A DNA stretch of 18,766 nucleotides from Hyphomicrobiaceae bacterium (GTDB taxonomy: Bacteria; Pseudomonadota; Alphaproteobacteria; Rhizobiales; JAKIUO01), in assembly GCA_021647535.1 (NCBI GenBank), contig JAKIUO010000037.1:1-18766 (forward strand). Reading direction: 5' to 3'. A program made the position numbers and the translations under genes. Positions 5,198-12,988 of the stretch are shown here, one piece after another. How positions within the stretch are numbered: position 1 is the first letter of the stretch; the number at the start of each line of letters is the position of its first letter. The notes under the pieces are model-generated. The model was not told the DNA's origin. It saw only the letters and a program-made list of their open reading frames with translations, and made no database searches.

Positions 5198-7959
5198 GTG
5201 AGGCTGCCTTTGTTGCGCGGCTCAAGGGCGTCCATCACGACTACGCCGATGTGGTGGCGCTGGATGATGTCGCTCTTGACATTCCCTCTGGTCGCATGGT
5301 CGGGCTGATCGGCCCGGATGGCGTCGGCAAATCGACCCTGCTTGGACTGGTGGCCGGTGTGCGCATACTCCAAAAGGGCGAGGTATCGGTGCTGGACGGC
5401 GATATAGCCAATCGGGCGCATCGCAATGAGGTGTGCACGCGCATCGCCTATATGCCGCAAGGGCTCGGCCATAATCTTTATCCGACTTTATCGGTTGAAG
5501 AAAATGTTGATTTCTTTGGCCGTCTGTTTGGCCAGTCCGCCGTTGAGCGGGCCTGGCGCATTGATGATCTGTTGCACAGCACCGGCCTTGATCCCTTTAT
5601 CAAAAGACCGGCGGGCAAGCTCTCTGGCGGCATGAAACAAAAGCTTTCTTTGTGCTGTGCGCTTATTCACGACCCGGACCTGTTGATCCTTGATGAGCCG
5701 ACCACGGGGGTGGACCCTTTGTCGCGTCGCCAGTTCTGGGAGCTGATTGATCGGATCCGCGAGCGCCGCCCGCAGATGAGCGTTATCACCGCCACCGCCT
5801 ATATGGAAGAGGCGGAACGCTTTGATTATCTGATCGCCATGGATGAAGGCCGTGTGCTGGCCACCGGTACCTCTGATGAACTGAAAAAACAGACCGGGCG
5901 CACCACGCTGGAAGAGGCCTTCATTGCGCTTTTGCCAGAGGAAAAACGTGCCGGTCACGAAGAGGTTATTTTGCCACCGCGCGGCCAGCATGAAGGTCCA
6001 CTGGCCATTGAAGCGGAAGGGCTGACCATGCGGTTCGGGAATTTTACCGCTGTTGATCATGTCTCCGTTAAAATCGAGCCGGGGGAGATTTTCGGCTTTC
6101 TGGGGTCAAATGGCTGCGGCAAGACCACCACCATGAAAATGCTCACCGGCCTGCTTAATCCAAGCGAAGGCACAGCGCGCTTGTTCGGCAAGCTGGTCAA
6201 TGCCAATGACATGGAAACACGTCGGCGCGTTGGCTATATGTCTCAGTCCTTTTCGCTCTATGGCGAATTAAGCGTGCGGCAAAATCTTGATCTTCATGCC
6301 AGCCTGTTTGATATTCCCAAAGAGAAGGCACCTGAACGCATCAAAGAAATGATCGAGCGTTTTGATCTGATTGATGTGGCCGACGAATTGCCTGAAAGCC
6401 TGCCGCTTGGTGTGCGCCAGCGTCTGCAACTGGCGGTGGCGGTGATCCACAGGCCGGAAATGCTGATCCTTGATGAACCAACCTCTGGCGTTGACCCCAT
6501 TGCGCGGGACGAATTCTGGCGCTTGCTGATTAATCTGTCGCGCCAGGATGGGGTGACCATTTTCATCTCCACCCATTTCATCAATGAGGCCGAGCGCTGT
6601 GACCGCATTTCGCTGATGCACGCTGGCAAGATCCTTGCCATGGATGTGCCCGACGAGCTGCGCAAGGCCAGAGGCGCGGCCACGCTGGAGGATGCTTTCA
6701 TCGGCCATCTGGAAGAGGCCAGCGCTGCCGATGCGCCCCCGGTTGAGGCTGATGCGTCTGCGCTCAAACAGGGGGGGCTACAGCTTGAGCAGGGTGTTGA
6801 ACCAAAGGCCTCGCAAAAGGCAGCGCGCCGTTTTTTCGATGTGCGCCGTGTCTGGGCCTTTGCCCGGCGTGAAGCCATGGAGCTGATCCGCGATCCTATC
6901 CGCGTGGTGTTCGCGCTGCTCGGACCGCTCATTCTGGCCGTGGCCATGGCCAACGGCATTTCGTTCGATGTGGAAAAGCTGGACTATGCGGTGCTTGATC
7001 GAGATCAATCGCAGGAAAGCCGCTCGTTTCTGGATAATTTTTCCTCGTCGCGCTATTTCGAAAAGAAGACGCCGCTGGTAACACGCGCACAACTGGATTA
7101 CGGTCTACAAAGTGGCGAGCTGAAATTCGCCCTTGTCATTCCGCCAGATTTTGGCCGCGACCTTCTGGCCGGTCGTACGCCTGATGTTGGCGTGTGGTTT
7201 GATGGCGCTGTGACCTTTCAGGCGGAAACCTCACGTGGCTATGTGCAAGGCGTGCTCAACACGTATCTGGCAGAGCTGGCCCGACGGGCTCCGGCTCATA
7301 TGACCCCACCAAAACTGGCCAATATTGAAACGCGGTTTCGCTATAATCAGGCTTTTCTCAGCGTCTACGCCATTTCCCCCGGTGTGCTCATGCTGTTGAT
7401 GTATATGTTTTCAACCATGCTGACGGCGCTTGGCGTTGTGCGCGAAAAGGAACTGGGGTCGATCACCAATCTGTACGCCTCTCCGGCGGGCAAGCTGGAA
7501 TTTTTGCTGGGCAAACAGTTGCCTTATATCGGCTTTGCCCTTGCCAGCTTTGCCACATTGGTGGCGCTGATGGTGTTCTTTTTCAAGGTGCCGATCACCG
7601 GTAGTTTTCCAGCGCTTGTCGCTGGTGCGGTGCTGTTTGCCACCGCCTCAACTGCCATGGGGCTGGTCATTTCGGCCTTTGTGTCAACGCAGCTGGCGGC
7701 GATTTTTGGCTCGGCGATTATTGTCATGCTACCGACCCTCAATTTTTCCGGTATGCTTTATCCGGTGTCAACGCTGCAAGGCGGGGGCTGGGTGATCGGT
7801 CACGTTTTTCCAGCGCTCTATTTCCAGCAGATCACCAGTGGCGTCTTTAACAAAGGGCTGGGCTTTGCCGCTTTGCAGTCGAGTTATGTCTGGCTGGCGC
7901 TGTTCTGCATTATCTTCTGGGCGCTGGCCACACTATTGTTAAAAAAGCAGGAGGCCTGA
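5194..7959 (+). CDS. rbbA: Fused ABC exporter: two ATPase domains plus ABC-2 permease (RbbA homologue)
   Basis: Seen: 921 residues. ATPase domain 1 has Walker A GPDGVGKST (40-48), signature LSGGMKQ (143-149) and Walker B LLILDE (163-168). Domain 2 has Walker A GSNGCGKTT (304-312), Walker B LILDE (424-428) and switch His461. From about 560 an ABC-2-type membrane domain follows: one membrane segment (about 571-590), a periplasmic stretch, then several segments from about 725 on. Known: E. coli RbbA (about 911 residues) has this ATPase-ATPase-permease fusion and sits between yhiI and yhhJ; it was reported as ribosome-associated, though its layout is that of an exporter. Odd: domain 1 has Ala202 where the switch His is expected, and domain 2 has LPLGVRQ instead of LSGGQ, so the two ATP sites are probably unequal. 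I believe these deviations are shared with RbbA, but this is from memory. Substrate unknown. Confidence 0.92.
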   Translation: MSEAAFVARLKGVHHDYADVVALDDVALDIPSGRMVGLIGPDGVGKSTLLGLVAGVRILQKGEVSVLDGDIANRAHRNEVCTRIAYMPQGLGHNLYPTLSVEENVDFFGRLFGQSAVERAWRIDDLLHSTGLDPFIKRPAGKLSGGMKQKLSLCCALIHDPDLLILDEPTTGVDPLSRRQFWELIDRIRERRPQMSVITATAYMEEAERFDYLIAMDEGRVLATGTSDELKKQTGRTTLEEAFIALLPEEKRAGHEEVILPPRGQHEGPLAIEAEGLTMRFGNFTAVDHVSVKIEPGEIFGFLGSNGCGKTTTMKMLTGLLNPSEGTARLFGKLVNANDMETRRRVGYMSQSFSLYGELSVRQNLDLHASLFDIPKEKAPERIKEMIERFDLIDVADELPESLPLGVRQRLQLAVAVIHRPEMLILDEPTSGVDPIARDEFWRLLINLSRQDGVTIFISTHFINEAERCDRISLMHAGKILAMDVPDELRKARGAATLEDAFIGHLEEASAADAPPVEADASALKQGGLQLEQGVEPKASQKAARRFFDVRRVWAFARREAMELIRDPIRVVFALLGPLILAVAMANGISFDVEKLDYAVLDRDQSQESRSFLDNFSSSRYFEKKTPLVTRAQLDYGLQSGELKFALVIPPDFGRDLLAGRTPDVGVWFDGAVTFQAETSRGYVQGVLNTYLAELARRAPAHMTPPKLANIETRFRYNQAFLSVYAISPGVLMLLMYMFSTMLTALGVVREKELGSITNLYASPAGKLEFLLGKQLPYIGFALASFATLVALMVFFFKVPITGSFPALVAGAVLFATASTAMGLVISAFVSTQLAAIFGSAIIVMLPTLNFSGMLYPVSTLQGGGWVIGHVFPALYFQQITSGVFNKGLGFAALQSSYVWLALFCIIFWALATLLLKKQEA

Positions 7960-7962
7960 TAG

Positions 7963-9090
7963 ATGCAACGCAGTTTTCGAAATATTTACCGCCTCGGCCT
8001 CAAGGAGCTCAACAGTTTACGGCGCGATCCGGTTCTGGTGTTCCTGATCTTTTTTACTTTCACCTTTGCCATCTATATCATCGCCACAAATGTGCAGACC
8101 GAGCTGCGCAACGCTTCGATTGCCGTGGTCGATGAAGACCGCTCAGAATTATCACGCCAGATCCGCGCGGCGTTCCTGCAACCCTATTTCAAAACGCCGG
8201 TCTTGCTGGGACTGGACGAGGTCGACCGGGCCATGGATAGCAGCCGTTATGCCTTCGTGCTTGATATTCCCCCGAACTTTCAGGCCGATGTTGTCAAGGG
8301 GCGCCAGCCTGCGCTACAGCTCAATGTGGACGCCACCGCCATGACGCTGGCCGGTAATGGTGCCGCTTATATTCAGGCCATCATCAATCGTCAGCTGGGT
8401 GAATTTTACAGCCGTTCTGATCGGCCCCCGCTCCAGGCGGTGACGCTTTCCATGCGTACGAAATTCAATCCCAATCTGGATTCAAGCTGGTTCATGGCCA
8501 TTATGCAGATCGTCTCGAATATCACCATGCTGTCACTGATCCTGTCGGGAGCGGCGGTCATCCGCGAACGCGAACGCGGCACAATCGAGCATTTGCTGGT
8601 GATGCCAGTGACACCGGGGGAAATCATGCTGGCCAAAATATGGGCGAACAGTCTGGCCATTATTCTTGCTGTGACCTTGTCGCTCTATCTGGTTGTGCAG
8701 ATGATCTTGTCTGTACGGATCAACGGTTCGATCGCCTTGTTTATTCTGGGAACGGCGCTGTTTTTATATGCCATGACGGCTCTGGGGATTGTGTTGTCGA
8801 CCTTCGCCAAATCCATGCCGCAATTCGCCTTGTTGGCCATCCCGTTTTTTGTTGTCATGAATATGCTGTCGGGGGGCACCTCGCCGCTGGAAGGTATGCC
8901 GCGTTTTCTTCAGGTGCTCATGCAGGCCGCGCCTTCAACCCATTTCACCAGCTTTGCTCAGGCGGTGCTGTTTCGCGGTGCCGGAGTTGGAATTGTCTGG
9001 CCGCAAATGGCCATGATGTTGTTGATCGGTTCCGTTCTGTTCACCATGGCCCTTTTGCGCTTTCGCACCACCATGTCATCGGCTCATTAA
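7963..9090 (+). CDS. yhhJ: ABC-2 type permease subunit (YhhJ homologue)
   Basis: Seen: 375 residues. A first membrane segment lies at about 24-42. A periplasmic domain follows to about 175, with IAVVDEDRSELSRQIRAAF at 53-71. The C-terminal half has about five membrane segments and contains RERERGTIEHLLVMPVTPGE (201-220) and LSGGTSPLEGMPRFLQ (302-317). Known: the E-R-G-T-[IL]-E-x-L motif marks ABC-2 permeases, and length and motifs fit E. coli YhhJ. Inference: it pairs with the permease half of RbbA to form the export channel, with YhiI as adaptor. Start: ATG 7963, with a perfect AGGAGG at 7949-7954 inside the end of rbbA and only three bases between the rbbA stop and this ATG. It is the last gene of the operon; a repeat element and a terminator-like hairpin follow. 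Confidence 0.92.
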   Translation: MQRSFRNIYRLGLKELNSLRRDPVLVFLIFFTFTFAIYIIATNVQTELRNASIAVVDEDRSELSRQIRAAFLQPYFKTPVLLGLDEVDRAMDSSRYAFVLDIPPNFQADVVKGRQPALQLNVDATAMTLAGNGAAYIQAIINRQLGEFYSRSDRPPLQAVTLSMRTKFNPNLDSSWFMAIMQIVSNITMLSLILSGAAVIRERERGTIEHLLVMPVTPGEIMLAKIWANSLAIILAVTLSLYLVVQMILSVRINGSIALFILGTALFLYAMTALGIVLSTFAKSMPQFALLAIPFFVVMNMLSGGTSPLEGMPRFLQVLMQAAPSTHFTSFAQAVLFRGAGVGIVWPQMAMMLLIGSVLFTMALLRFRTTMSSAH

Positions 9091-9137
9091 AATATGCCAC
9101 GGAGAAGAGCCCGCAGGGCCATTCAATTGGCGCGCAA

Positions 9138-9273
9138 CTCGCTTCGCGAATGGGCTATCGCCCACACCCATTCGGGGGAAGTTTCCCCCGATCCCCCTCA
9201 TTTTTAAATTTTTAGAGCAAAAATGGGTGGGTTTGGGAGGTCTCCTCCCAAGCGGGTTTAAGGGCGGCAGCCC
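9138..9273 (+). repeat. Hairpin-rich intergenic repeat, copy A
   Basis: Bases 9138-9177 match copy B (11844-11883, opposite strand) at 39 of 40 positions. Three dyads follow the array: CGAATGGG (9147-9154) with CCCATTCG (9167-9174); CGGGGGAA (9173-9180) with TTCCCCCG (9183-9190); and TTGGGAGG (9233-9240) with CCTCCCAA (9244-9251). The unit ends with GGGCGGCAGCCC, also present in copy B. It starts 47 bases after the yhhJ stop, in the same orientation as yhhJ. Short open frames across it are repeat artefacts. Possible roles are a 3' RNA-stability or termination element, or a REP-like mobile repeat; none is proven. Confidence 0.75.
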
Positions 9274-9278
9274 TTTTT
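9260..9278 (+). terminator. Rho-independent terminator after yhhJ
   Basis: AAGGGC (9260-9265), tetraloop GGCA, GCCCTT (9270-9275), then a T run ending at 9278. It is about 170 bases downstream of the yhhJ stop and forms the 3' end of repeat copy A. On the minus strand the stem is not followed by a T run, so it is best read as terminating plus-strand transcripts of the export operon. Confidence 0.5.
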
Positions 9279-9328
9279 GCGACAGCAAAGCCAGCCTTTT
9301 CCCTTTACGATCAAATCGCGCCTCTGCC

Positions 9329-11521
9329 TCAGGCTTCCTCTTTCTGCCAGACGCTCATTTCAGCATTGGTGCGTTGAAATTTGCGGGCGGTTTCGCGGAT
9401 GGTGAAGGGGATATCGCGCGGTGTGCCGATCATTTCAAACTCGGGAGCCAGCGCTTCTTTTATGCCTTCCAGCGTGGTAAAGTTTTCGCCGGTGTCAGCC
9501 TTGAAGCCGCCAAGCCATTTATCGCGCGGCGTAAATTCTTCCAGCCAGGTATAGGGCGAGGTTAGCACGAGAAGACCGCCAGGACGGATGCGCTTTTTGA
9601 TTTGCGTGAGGAAGAGCGCTGGATCATAAAGCCGGTCGATGAGATTGCCCGCAAACACCAGATCATAATCGTCATATTTGGCGGCCAGATTACAGGCATC
9701 GCCCTGCATGAAGTCGACCTTGTCCTTGATCTCTTCATAGCCCTCAAAGTCCGACAGGCGGATTTCCTTATAGCTCACCAGCTCGCCTTCATTTGAAATA
9801 ACATAGCGCTGGGCACCGGTTTTTTGCAGATGGCTGGGCGCTTCGATGAGGCGGGCGGAAAAATCAAGAGCGTCGACATGATCAAAATGGCGGGCCAGTT
9901 CAAACGATGAGCGCCCGGTGGCACAGCCCAGATCAAGAGCGCGTTTATGCCCCGGTTTGCCGTCGGCCAGTTGTCTGTATTGCGTAATTGCCTCTATGCA
10001 GGCCACGGGGAAATTGGGCACATCGAAATGGCTTTCGCCATAATGAAACTCGATATATTGCGATACGGACTGATCGCTTTCATAAATATTGACTTTGGGT
10101 TCAGGGAGCATGGGGGCCTCTATATAGCGCAATCCGGCGTGTTGAATGAAGTGGCGGCGAAAGGCGTAGCGCGCGTCACGAATGGCGCAATTGCCGGTCG
10201 ATGCCCAGCTGCCGCCCTTGAACAGATTATGTTTGCCATCAAAGGTTGGCGTTGAGAAATCATCATAGACGGGATGCACCTCAAAGCCTTCATAGCCATC
10301 AATAGGGGTTTCGCTCCATTGCCAGACATTGCCGATGAGGTCAAAAAAACCGCCCTCGAAAGCGTGCTGGTTGACCGGGCAAGAAGAGTTGTGATGTTCC
10401 AGATTTATATTGCCCGGCGCGGCTTTTCCGGCCTGCTGCCAGTCGGGTAAATCATCTTTGTGCAAGGCGCGCAAGTTCAGCCATTCGGCTTCTGTCGGCA
10501 TACGGATGGAGCTGCCGGTTTTTTCTGATTTCCAGTTGCAAAAGGCCTTGCTCTCCAGATAGTTCAAATCAACCGGCCAGTCCATCGGCATGTCGATGAC
10601 CTCCAGCATGGTGCGATAGCGGAACGGCTCGCCGTCGCTATCTTTCACCCAGAACACGGGGTGGGGCGATTTGCGAAACTGCACCCACTGCCAGCCTTCA
10701 TCGCTCCAATATTGCTTTTTCTGATAGCCTTGACCTTCGACAAATTCCAGAAACTCGCCGTTCGACACCAGATATTTCGAGGCCTTGAAGGGGGCAACTA
10801 TCGTATCAAGGCGACCATATTCATTGTCCCAGCCGTAAAGTCGGTCGCTTTCTCGTTTGCCAAGCGTGAGCGCGCGGCCCGCCACCGGCAGTAATTCATT
10901 TTGCGGCGCCTCACCGCGCTCAAGGCAGATTTTGCTCCAAAAGGTATGGGGTTTGATCTGATCAAGTGGCAGCTCACGGATCAGCACCGAGGTCGTTTCA
11001 AGGTGGATGCGTTCATGCTCAATGCCCATCAAAATGACCCACATGGGGCTCTGCCAATTGATCGGCAGGGAGAAATCGCAATGGCGAATGAAATTATCGA
11101 CGACCTTTCTTGTCTGGTCGCGGTGCGCCTTGACCTGTTTGACGCGCGGCCAGTCATAATGCTGCTCGTTGAGATCATCCCACGACATTTCATCAACGCC
11201 AATGGCCAGCATACTTTCCAGATCTGCATCAACACGCTGATTGATCAGGCGCGCCACATTCAGTTTGTTGATGAAAAAGCACGAGGTGTGGCCATAATAA
11301 AAAATCAGCGGATGGCGCAGCGGGTTGGCGCGGGTAAAAAAAGCGTCATCATCAGCCAGACATTCAAACAGGCTCTCATATTGTGAAAAGGTAGTGTGAA
11401 AACTGTTGAGGATCTCGCGGCGCTTGGTTTCAGCATCGCTGCCGGTGAGCAGGACGGAGCGTGAAAGCGAGGTTTCAATGAGTGACTTGGCGGCAAGGGA
11501 GCTGGCGATTTGAGAAGGCAC
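9329..11521 (-). CDS. ovoA: OvoA: 5-histidylcysteine sulfoxide synthase fused to 4-mercaptohistidine N-methyltransferase
   Basis: Seen: 730 residues in three parts. A DinB-like N-terminus at about 30-200 carries H78 (YYGHTS) and HERIHLE at 169-175, the HX3HXE iron-binding pattern. An FGE-sulfatase-like domain at about 205-470 includes MPTEAEW and FKGGSWASTGNCAIRDARYA. A class I methyltransferase at about 480-725 has LDLGCATGRSS at 529-539. Known: OvoA uses non-haem iron and O2 to join cysteine to C5 of histidine, and its C-terminal domain methylates the later thiohistidine to give ovothiol A; a PLP lyase (OvoB) cleaves the sulfoxide between. Tyr419 in HPVYDDFS may correspond to the active-site Tyr of Erwinia OvoA (Tyr417 by recall). 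Start: GTG 11521, the only start codon before an in-frame stop, behind GGAGAG. No ovoB lies in the window. EgtB is less likely because of the fused methyltransferase. Confidence 0.93.
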   Translation of the reverse strand: MPSQIASSLAAKSLIETSLSRSVLLTGSDAETKRREILNSFHTTFSQYESLFECLADDDAFFTRANPLRHPLIFYYGHTSCFFINKLNVARLINQRVDADLESMLAIGVDEMSWDDLNEQHYDWPRVKQVKAHRDQTRKVVDNFIRHCDFSLPINWQSPMWVILMGIEHERIHLETTSVLIRELPLDQIKPHTFWSKICLERGEAPQNELLPVAGRALTLGKRESDRLYGWDNEYGRLDTIVAPFKASKYLVSNGEFLEFVEGQGYQKKQYWSDEGWQWVQFRKSPHPVFWVKDSDGEPFRYRTMLEVIDMPMDWPVDLNYLESKAFCNWKSEKTGSSIRMPTEAEWLNLRALHKDDLPDWQQAGKAAPGNINLEHHNSSCPVNQHAFEGGFFDLIGNVWQWSETPIDGYEGFEVHPVYDDFSTPTFDGKHNLFKGGSWASTGNCAIRDARYAFRRHFIQHAGLRYIEAPMLPEPKVNIYESDQSVSQYIEFHYGESHFDVPNFPVACIEAITQYRQLADGKPGHKRALDLGCATGRSSFELARHFDHVDALDFSARLIEAPSHLQKTGAQRYVISNEGELVSYKEIRLSDFEGYEEIKDKVDFMQGDACNLAAKYDDYDLVFAGNLIDRLYDPALFLTQIKKRIRPGGLLVLTSPYTWLEEFTPRDKWLGGFKADTGENFTTLEGIKEALAPEFEMIGTPRDIPFTIRETARKFQRTNAEMSVWQKEEA

Positions 11522-11908
11522 GATAATTTTTCTCTCCAGGTTTCGATCATGTCAGCGCTGGACTAACATATTTTCTGTTTACTGGCAAACCAGATGGTTT
11601 GTTTAGGGCGGGATCATAGCCAATTCAGAGGAAAATGCATCTCACAATATGTTTATGTGGATATGCGAATTTTTCGGGAACCTTTTTGAAGGACTGGTTT
11701 TCTTGTGACATTCTCTTTGCGATCAGGGGTTCACCCTCATAGGCGCTAGGTTACGGATAAACTTGCTCCGCAATCGGGCTGCCGCCCAAACCCGCCTTTT
11801 TTTATCATTTGATTGTAAAAAAGCAGGGGTTCGGGGATGCTTTCCCCGAATGGGTATGGGCGATAGCCCATTCGCGAAGCGAGCTCGTGCAGGGCATTTT
11901 TTTGTCGC
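11522..11908. other. Intergenic region upstream of ovoA containing repeat copy B
   Basis: Bases 11522-11775 are the likely promoter region of ovoA (minus strand). A TATGAT hexamer read on the minus strand near 11613-11618 is a possible -10, but no well-spaced -35 supports it, so no promoter is called. Bases 11776-11883 are repeat copy B. No protein gene is convincing: the short frames here run through the repeat and mirror those in copy A. Confidence 0.55.
11776..11883 (-). repeat. Hairpin-rich intergenic repeat, copy B
   Basis: Second copy of the 9138-9273 element, on the minus strand. The 40-base core (11844-11883) differs from copy A at one position. The first stem (CGAATGGG/CCCATTCG, 11847-11854 and 11867-11874) is identical. 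The second stem is kept with changed sequence: TTCGGGGA (11830-11837) with TCCCCGAA (11843-11850), a 4-G version of copy A's 5-G stem. A T-rich stretch and a GGGC-loop-GCCC unit follow, as in A. The copy is 28 bases shorter because the TTGGGAGG hairpin is missing. It begins 25 bases after the stop of the TDT gene, in that gene's direction. Confidence 0.75.
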
Positions 11909-12889
11909 TTATTCGGGACAACAGATCTTGCGCCCAAGGGCTGCCCCCAGTGTTTTCAGCAAGAGCACCAGGATCAGCAATGCCAACAATCCATAGAGCC
12001 CAAAGCCAGCCATTTTCATATAGGGCAGGCCGGTGATTTCAAAAAATTTGAAAGTGGCGAGGGTGAAGGCGGCCATGGGGAATGAGTAGGCCCACCAGGA
12101 CAGGCTGAACTGCAAACGCGCTAGCTGGCCGAATTTACTGACCAACAACAAGAACATGACCAGTGCACTATAATAGAGGAAATGTGCAAAGGGGTCGAGA
12201 AAGCCGTGGCTGGTGAGGGCCGTGTAGGACAAAAAACCAACGCTTGGTGGGGCTATCAGAATGAACAGGGTTGGCAGCAGTTTTTCGGGCAGGGGGGTAT
12301 GGAAAATCAACCGGTTGAAAATGATGGTTTGCAGGATGAGCCAGAACAACAGGCCAAAGGAAAAGAAGAACCAGCTGACTTCGACAAAGCCGTGGGCGGC
12401 ACCCGCTATAGGCACAAAAATATTGCCAACAGCGGGGATGAACCAGGCCGGGTTGAGGTGCATTTCCTTGAAATGCTCTTTTCTGATCCAGAAGCGAATG
12501 ACCGCAAAGGCCGTGATGAATTGCAAAATAGTGCCAGCTGACCACAACCAGAAGGACACTTGTTTGTTGGGGGCGAGATAGCAGGCAGAAAGAATGAGCA
12601 GGGAAATGCTGATGGTTGGGAAGAAGCTAAGCTTGACCGGATTGTTCCATTCAGCCTGCACGGCGGCTGGATATCTGACAAGCTTGTAAATATAAAGGGC
12701 GAGAAACAGAGTAAACAGGCCTGAGGTGAGAAACACAGAAACCGTGCTGATGACCGGATTGATGCCGATAATCCGTTCGAGCTGATGGGAGGCGATTGTA
12801 AAGCCGCCCAGCCCCATGATGAGGGCGAACATATTGATCGGAAAAAATTCCAGCGAGTTCGCCGGTTTTTGTTTGGCAGCTTCGGTCAT
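11909..12889 (-). CDS. TDT (TehA/SLAC1) family membrane channel or transporter
   Basis: Seen: about 326 residues, almost entirely membrane-spanning, roughly ten segments. Motifs include LEFFPINMFALIMGLGGF near the N-terminus, NPAWFIPAVGNIFVPIAGA in the middle and FPMAAFTLATFKFF near the end. Known: these are hallmarks of the tellurite-resistance/dicarboxylate transporter family, which includes TehA and the SLAC1 anion channel; a Phe in the late FPMAAFTLA-type helix gates the pore in characterised members. Substrate unknown: anions, C4-dicarboxylates and sulfite are all seen in the family. Start: ATG 12889 matches the usual N-terminus. ATG 12973 adds 28 residues, Arg- and Pro-rich, that look non-native. 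Neither has a clear ribosome site, so the start is uncertain. It follows the phosphoesterase gene on the same strand, 99 bases away from this start. Confidence 0.85.
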   Translation of the reverse strand: MTEAAKQKPANSLEFFPINMFALIMGLGGFTIASHQLERIIGINPVISTVSVFLTSGLFTLFLALYIYKLVRYPAAVQAEWNNPVKLSFFPTISISLLILSACYLAPNKQVSFWLWSAGTILQFITAFAVIRFWIRKEHFKEMHLNPAWFIPAVGNIFVPIAGAAHGFVEVSWFFFSFGLLFWLILQTIIFNRLIFHTPLPEKLLPTLFILIAPPSVGFLSYTALTSHGFLDPFAHFLYYSALVMFLLLVSKFGQLARLQFSLSWWAYSFPMAAFTLATFKFFEITGLPYMKMAGFGLYGLLALLILVLLLKTLGAALGRKICCPE

Positions 12890-12988
12890 GTTCAGGATCT
12901 TTTTGCTGGTTGATCGCAGTCGCGCCCGGTCAAAGGGGCAGCGGCTTTTCCATAGAGGTGCATGAGTATACATTCAGACAAGTGAATA

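Noticed and set aside
9076..9288. Short minus-strand frame with a MGVGDSPFAKR-like peptide, also seen at 11763-11996
   Set aside because: The shared peptide comes from the two copies of the hairpin repeat, not from a conserved protein; the flanks differ and no ribosome site supports either.
9138..11883. Idea that the two inverted repeats bound a mobile cassette carrying ovoA
   Set aside because: No transposase, target duplication or sharp composition change; each copy is better explained as a 3' element of the gene it follows (yhhJ and the TDT gene).
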